NCBI RefSeq assembly: GCF_900107535.1
Contig: NZ_FNRA01000003.1
Coordinates: 248,001-312,000, forward strand
Origin: Pedobacter hartonius
GTDB taxonomy: Bacteria; Bacteroidota; Bacteroidia; Sphingobacteriales; Sphingobacteriaceae
Length of the DNA: 64,000 nucleotides
Reading direction: 5' to 3'
Below the pieces are notes generated by a model. That model did not search any database, was not told the origin of the DNA, and worked only from the letters and a program-made list of their open reading frames with translations. This document shows, piece after piece, positions 62,538 to 64,000 of the stretch. Position 1 is the first letter of the stretch, and the number at the start of each line of letters is the position of its first letter. The position numbers were made by a program, and so were the translations under genes.

Positions 62538-64000
62538 ATGATGAAAACGTTATACCTGATTTTAGTACTGTTCATACCTGCCGTTACTTTAGCCCAGACG
62601 GGTTCTTTAAAAGGGAGGCTGACCAACGGCGGGGAGCCGCTGCCCGCTGTAAATATTGTCATCAAAGGCATTTCGGCAAATGCCACAAGTACCGAAAAAG
62701 GTTATTATGAACTGAAAAACATTGTTCCCGGTACATATGAAGTTTCCTTTTCTGCAGTGGGGTACCTGACTGAGAAACTTAAAATAACAATCCCCAACGG
62801 CGAGGCTGCCGTGCTAAACGGAAATTTAAAAGAGAATAGCTCCAAACTCAATGAGGTAGTGGTAACCGGGGTATCAAGAGCTACGGAATTACGCCGTAAT
62901 CCTGTGCCTATTGCTGTAATGACCAAAAAGGAAATGAATGAAAATGTGAACAATAATATCATTGATGCGATTGTTAAAGGTGTGCCAGGCATCAATGCAG
63001 TGACTACAGGCCCAAATATATCAAAGCCTTTTATCCGGGGTCTGGGTTACAACCGGGTGTTAACGCTCTATGATGGCATCAGGCAGGAGGGGCAGCAATG
63101 GGGTGATGAACATGGTATCGAGATCGACCAGTATGGGATTGGCCGGGCCGAGGTAATTAAGGGGCCTGCAAGTTTAACCTACGGCTCTGACGCCCTTGCA
63201 GGGGTCATTAACCTGATTCCGGCTGTAGCTGACGGGGCCGAAGGTATACTGAAAGGAGATTACGTGGCAGACTACCACACCAACAACGGCATGGTCGGCA
63301 CTTCGCTGGGCCTGGCCTATATAAAAAATGACTGGAGGTATAACTTCAGGGCAACGGTCAAGTCGGCACATGATTATCAGAATAAGATTGACGGTTTTGT
63401 TTATAACACCGGGTTCAGGGAGTTCAATTTGTCGGGAACTGCAAGGGTCGATAAAAAATGGGGTTCCTCGCAGCTTACGGCAACCTTATACGATAATAAA
63501 CAGGAAATACCTGATGGCAGCCGTGATTCACTGACAAGGAGTTTTACAAAACAGGTAAACGAAGCGGGTAATGATAATATCAGAAACAGGCCATTGGTCA
63601 GCAACGATGAATTACGCTCTTATACTATTGCCCCGCTCCATCAGCGGATACAACATTACCGGCTGTATACACGCAATGATTTTAAACTTGGGGAAGGCAG
63701 CCTGCAGGCTTCAGTAGGTTTACAGCGCAGCGCAAGAAGAGAATACAACCACCCTACCCTGGCTGAGCAGGCCGGCTTATACGTTGTATTGAACACGCTT
63801 AATTATGATCTCAAATATAATTTGCCCTCCATTGCAGGCATAGAAAGCACGATAGGTGTAAACGGGATGTATCAGACCAACCGCAGCAAGACAGGTACAG
63901 ATTTCCCCATTCCTGATTACAACCTGTTTGATGCGGGTGCATTTCTTTTTGCCAAAAAAACTTTTGGCAAACTTGACCTGTCAGGCGGGATCAGGTATGA
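62538..64000 (+). CDS. TonB-dependent receptor, 5' part (runs off the window)
   Basis: The frame is open from ATG 62538 to the right edge (487 codons). It has a signal peptide of about 21 residues (VTLAQ), a CarboxypepD_reg-like domain (about 23-100, LPAVNIVIKGISANATST) and LNEVVVTGVSRATELRRNP. The plug (about 110-220) has IRGLGYNRVLTLYDGIRQEG and VIKGPASLTYGSDALAGVIN, followed by early barrel strands. It is not SusC-like (no SusC signature). The plug resembles receptors for metal chelates or heme. Substrate cannot be set from this part, and the C-terminus is missing only because the window ends. Confidence 0.92.
   Translation, partial: MMKTLYLILVLFIPAVTLAQTGSLKGRLTNGGEPLPAVNIVIKGISANATSTEKGYYELKNIVPGTYEVSFSAVGYLTEKLKITIPNGEAAVLNGNLKENSSKLNEVVVTGVSRATELRRNPVPIAVMTKKEMNENVNNNIIDAIVKGVPGINAVTTGPNISKPFIRGLGYNRVLTLYDGIRQEGQQWGDEHGIEIDQYGIGRAEVIKGPASLTYGSDALAGVINLIPAVADGAEGILKGDYVADYHTNNGMVGTSLGLAYIKNDWRYNFRATVKSAHDYQNKIDGFVYNTGFREFNLSGTARVDKKWGSSQLTATLYDNKQEIPDGSRDSLTRSFTKQVNEAGNDNIRNRPLVSNDELRSYTIAPLHQRIQHYRLYTRNDFKLGEGSLQASVGLQRSARREYNHPTLAEQAGLYVVLNTLNYDLKYNLPSIAGIESTIGVNGMYQTNRSKTGTDFPIPDYNLFDAGAFLFAKKTFGKLDLSGGIRY

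Noticed and set aside
1..64000. CRISPR arrays, tRNA/rRNA genes, complete insertion sequences or prophage
   Set aside because: No regularly spaced repeats, tRNA-like folds, transposase motifs or phage structural genes were seen on reading. A tRNAscan or ISfinder search would be needed to exclude them formally.

Overview
The window reads as chromosome of a Bacteroidota species of the Sphingobacteriaceae type (Pedobacter-like). The evidence is two SusC/SusD pairs, a Reg_prop/Y_Y_Y hybrid two-component regulator, a HmuY-containing heme locus, a DUF6266 gene, TonB receptors with CarboxypepD_reg N-termini, and several promoters matching the TAnnTTTG -7 element of this phylum. Genus-level placement is inference from gene families. 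No rRNA, tRNA, CRISPR array or complete insertion sequence was seen.

Layout. 1-2.9 kb: a DUF6266 gene with an internal TGA, an alpha/beta hydrolase, and a mosaic pseudogene (WYL-regulator piece joined to a VOC C-terminus), ending in a 76-bp perfect palindrome. 2.9-5.3 kb: a three-gene minus-strand cassette encoding a CdtB-like DNase and two unrecognised proteins. It is bounded by 16-bp inverted repeats, one of which lies in the palindrome edge. This is my best candidate for an undescribed system. 5.5-12.6 kb: a complete heme locus hmuR-hmuY-hmuTUV-hmuS. 12.9-19.1 kb: a four-gene signalling operon (CheB-CheR-PAS fusion, PAS kinase, stand-alone CheB, NarL-type regulator). 19.5-25.5 kb: YceI protein, a UDP-GlcNAc dehydrogenase/4-epimerase pair, and a multi-PAS kinase. 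26.2-30.7 kb: an orphan SusC/SusD pair. 30.9-32.3 kb: a cold-shock gene and a strip of gene remnants. 32.6-35.5 kb: SDR, MFS exporter and AraC regulator.

35.5-51.4 kb is a polysaccharide/glycoside utilisation region. SusC, SusD, a GH43 enzyme, a Gfo/Idh/MocA oxidoreductase, a DUF6807 protein and a DUF1080 (3-keto-disaccharide hydrolase type) protein run leftward. They converge on a sensor kinase and response regulator that look like a hybrid two-component protein split in two with a 37-bp overlap. A further Gfo/Idh/MocA gene with an ApbE flavin transferase lies on the other side of the regulator. A similar sequence block lies upstream of both leftward operons and is a candidate regulon site. 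The likely flow is uptake (SusCD), cleavage or oxidation of a glycoside (GH43, oxidoreductases, DUF1080) and sugar isomerisation by the arabinose/fucose isomerase-family enzyme at 52.7-54.1 kb.

51.7-64 kb is a patchwork of small regulators and broken genes: an SDR with two frameshifts, an AraC/isomerase pair, TetR, a DUF2846 protein, an apparently truncated channel-like protein, an HD hydrolase with its AraC regulator, a GAF kinase, a frameshifted MarR, an MFS C-terminal remnant, a CPA1 antiporter remnant with two in-frame TAG codons, and a TonB receptor that runs off the right edge. About ten genes in the window are truncated or interrupted. Reading-frame repair was done by eye and needs read-level confirmation.
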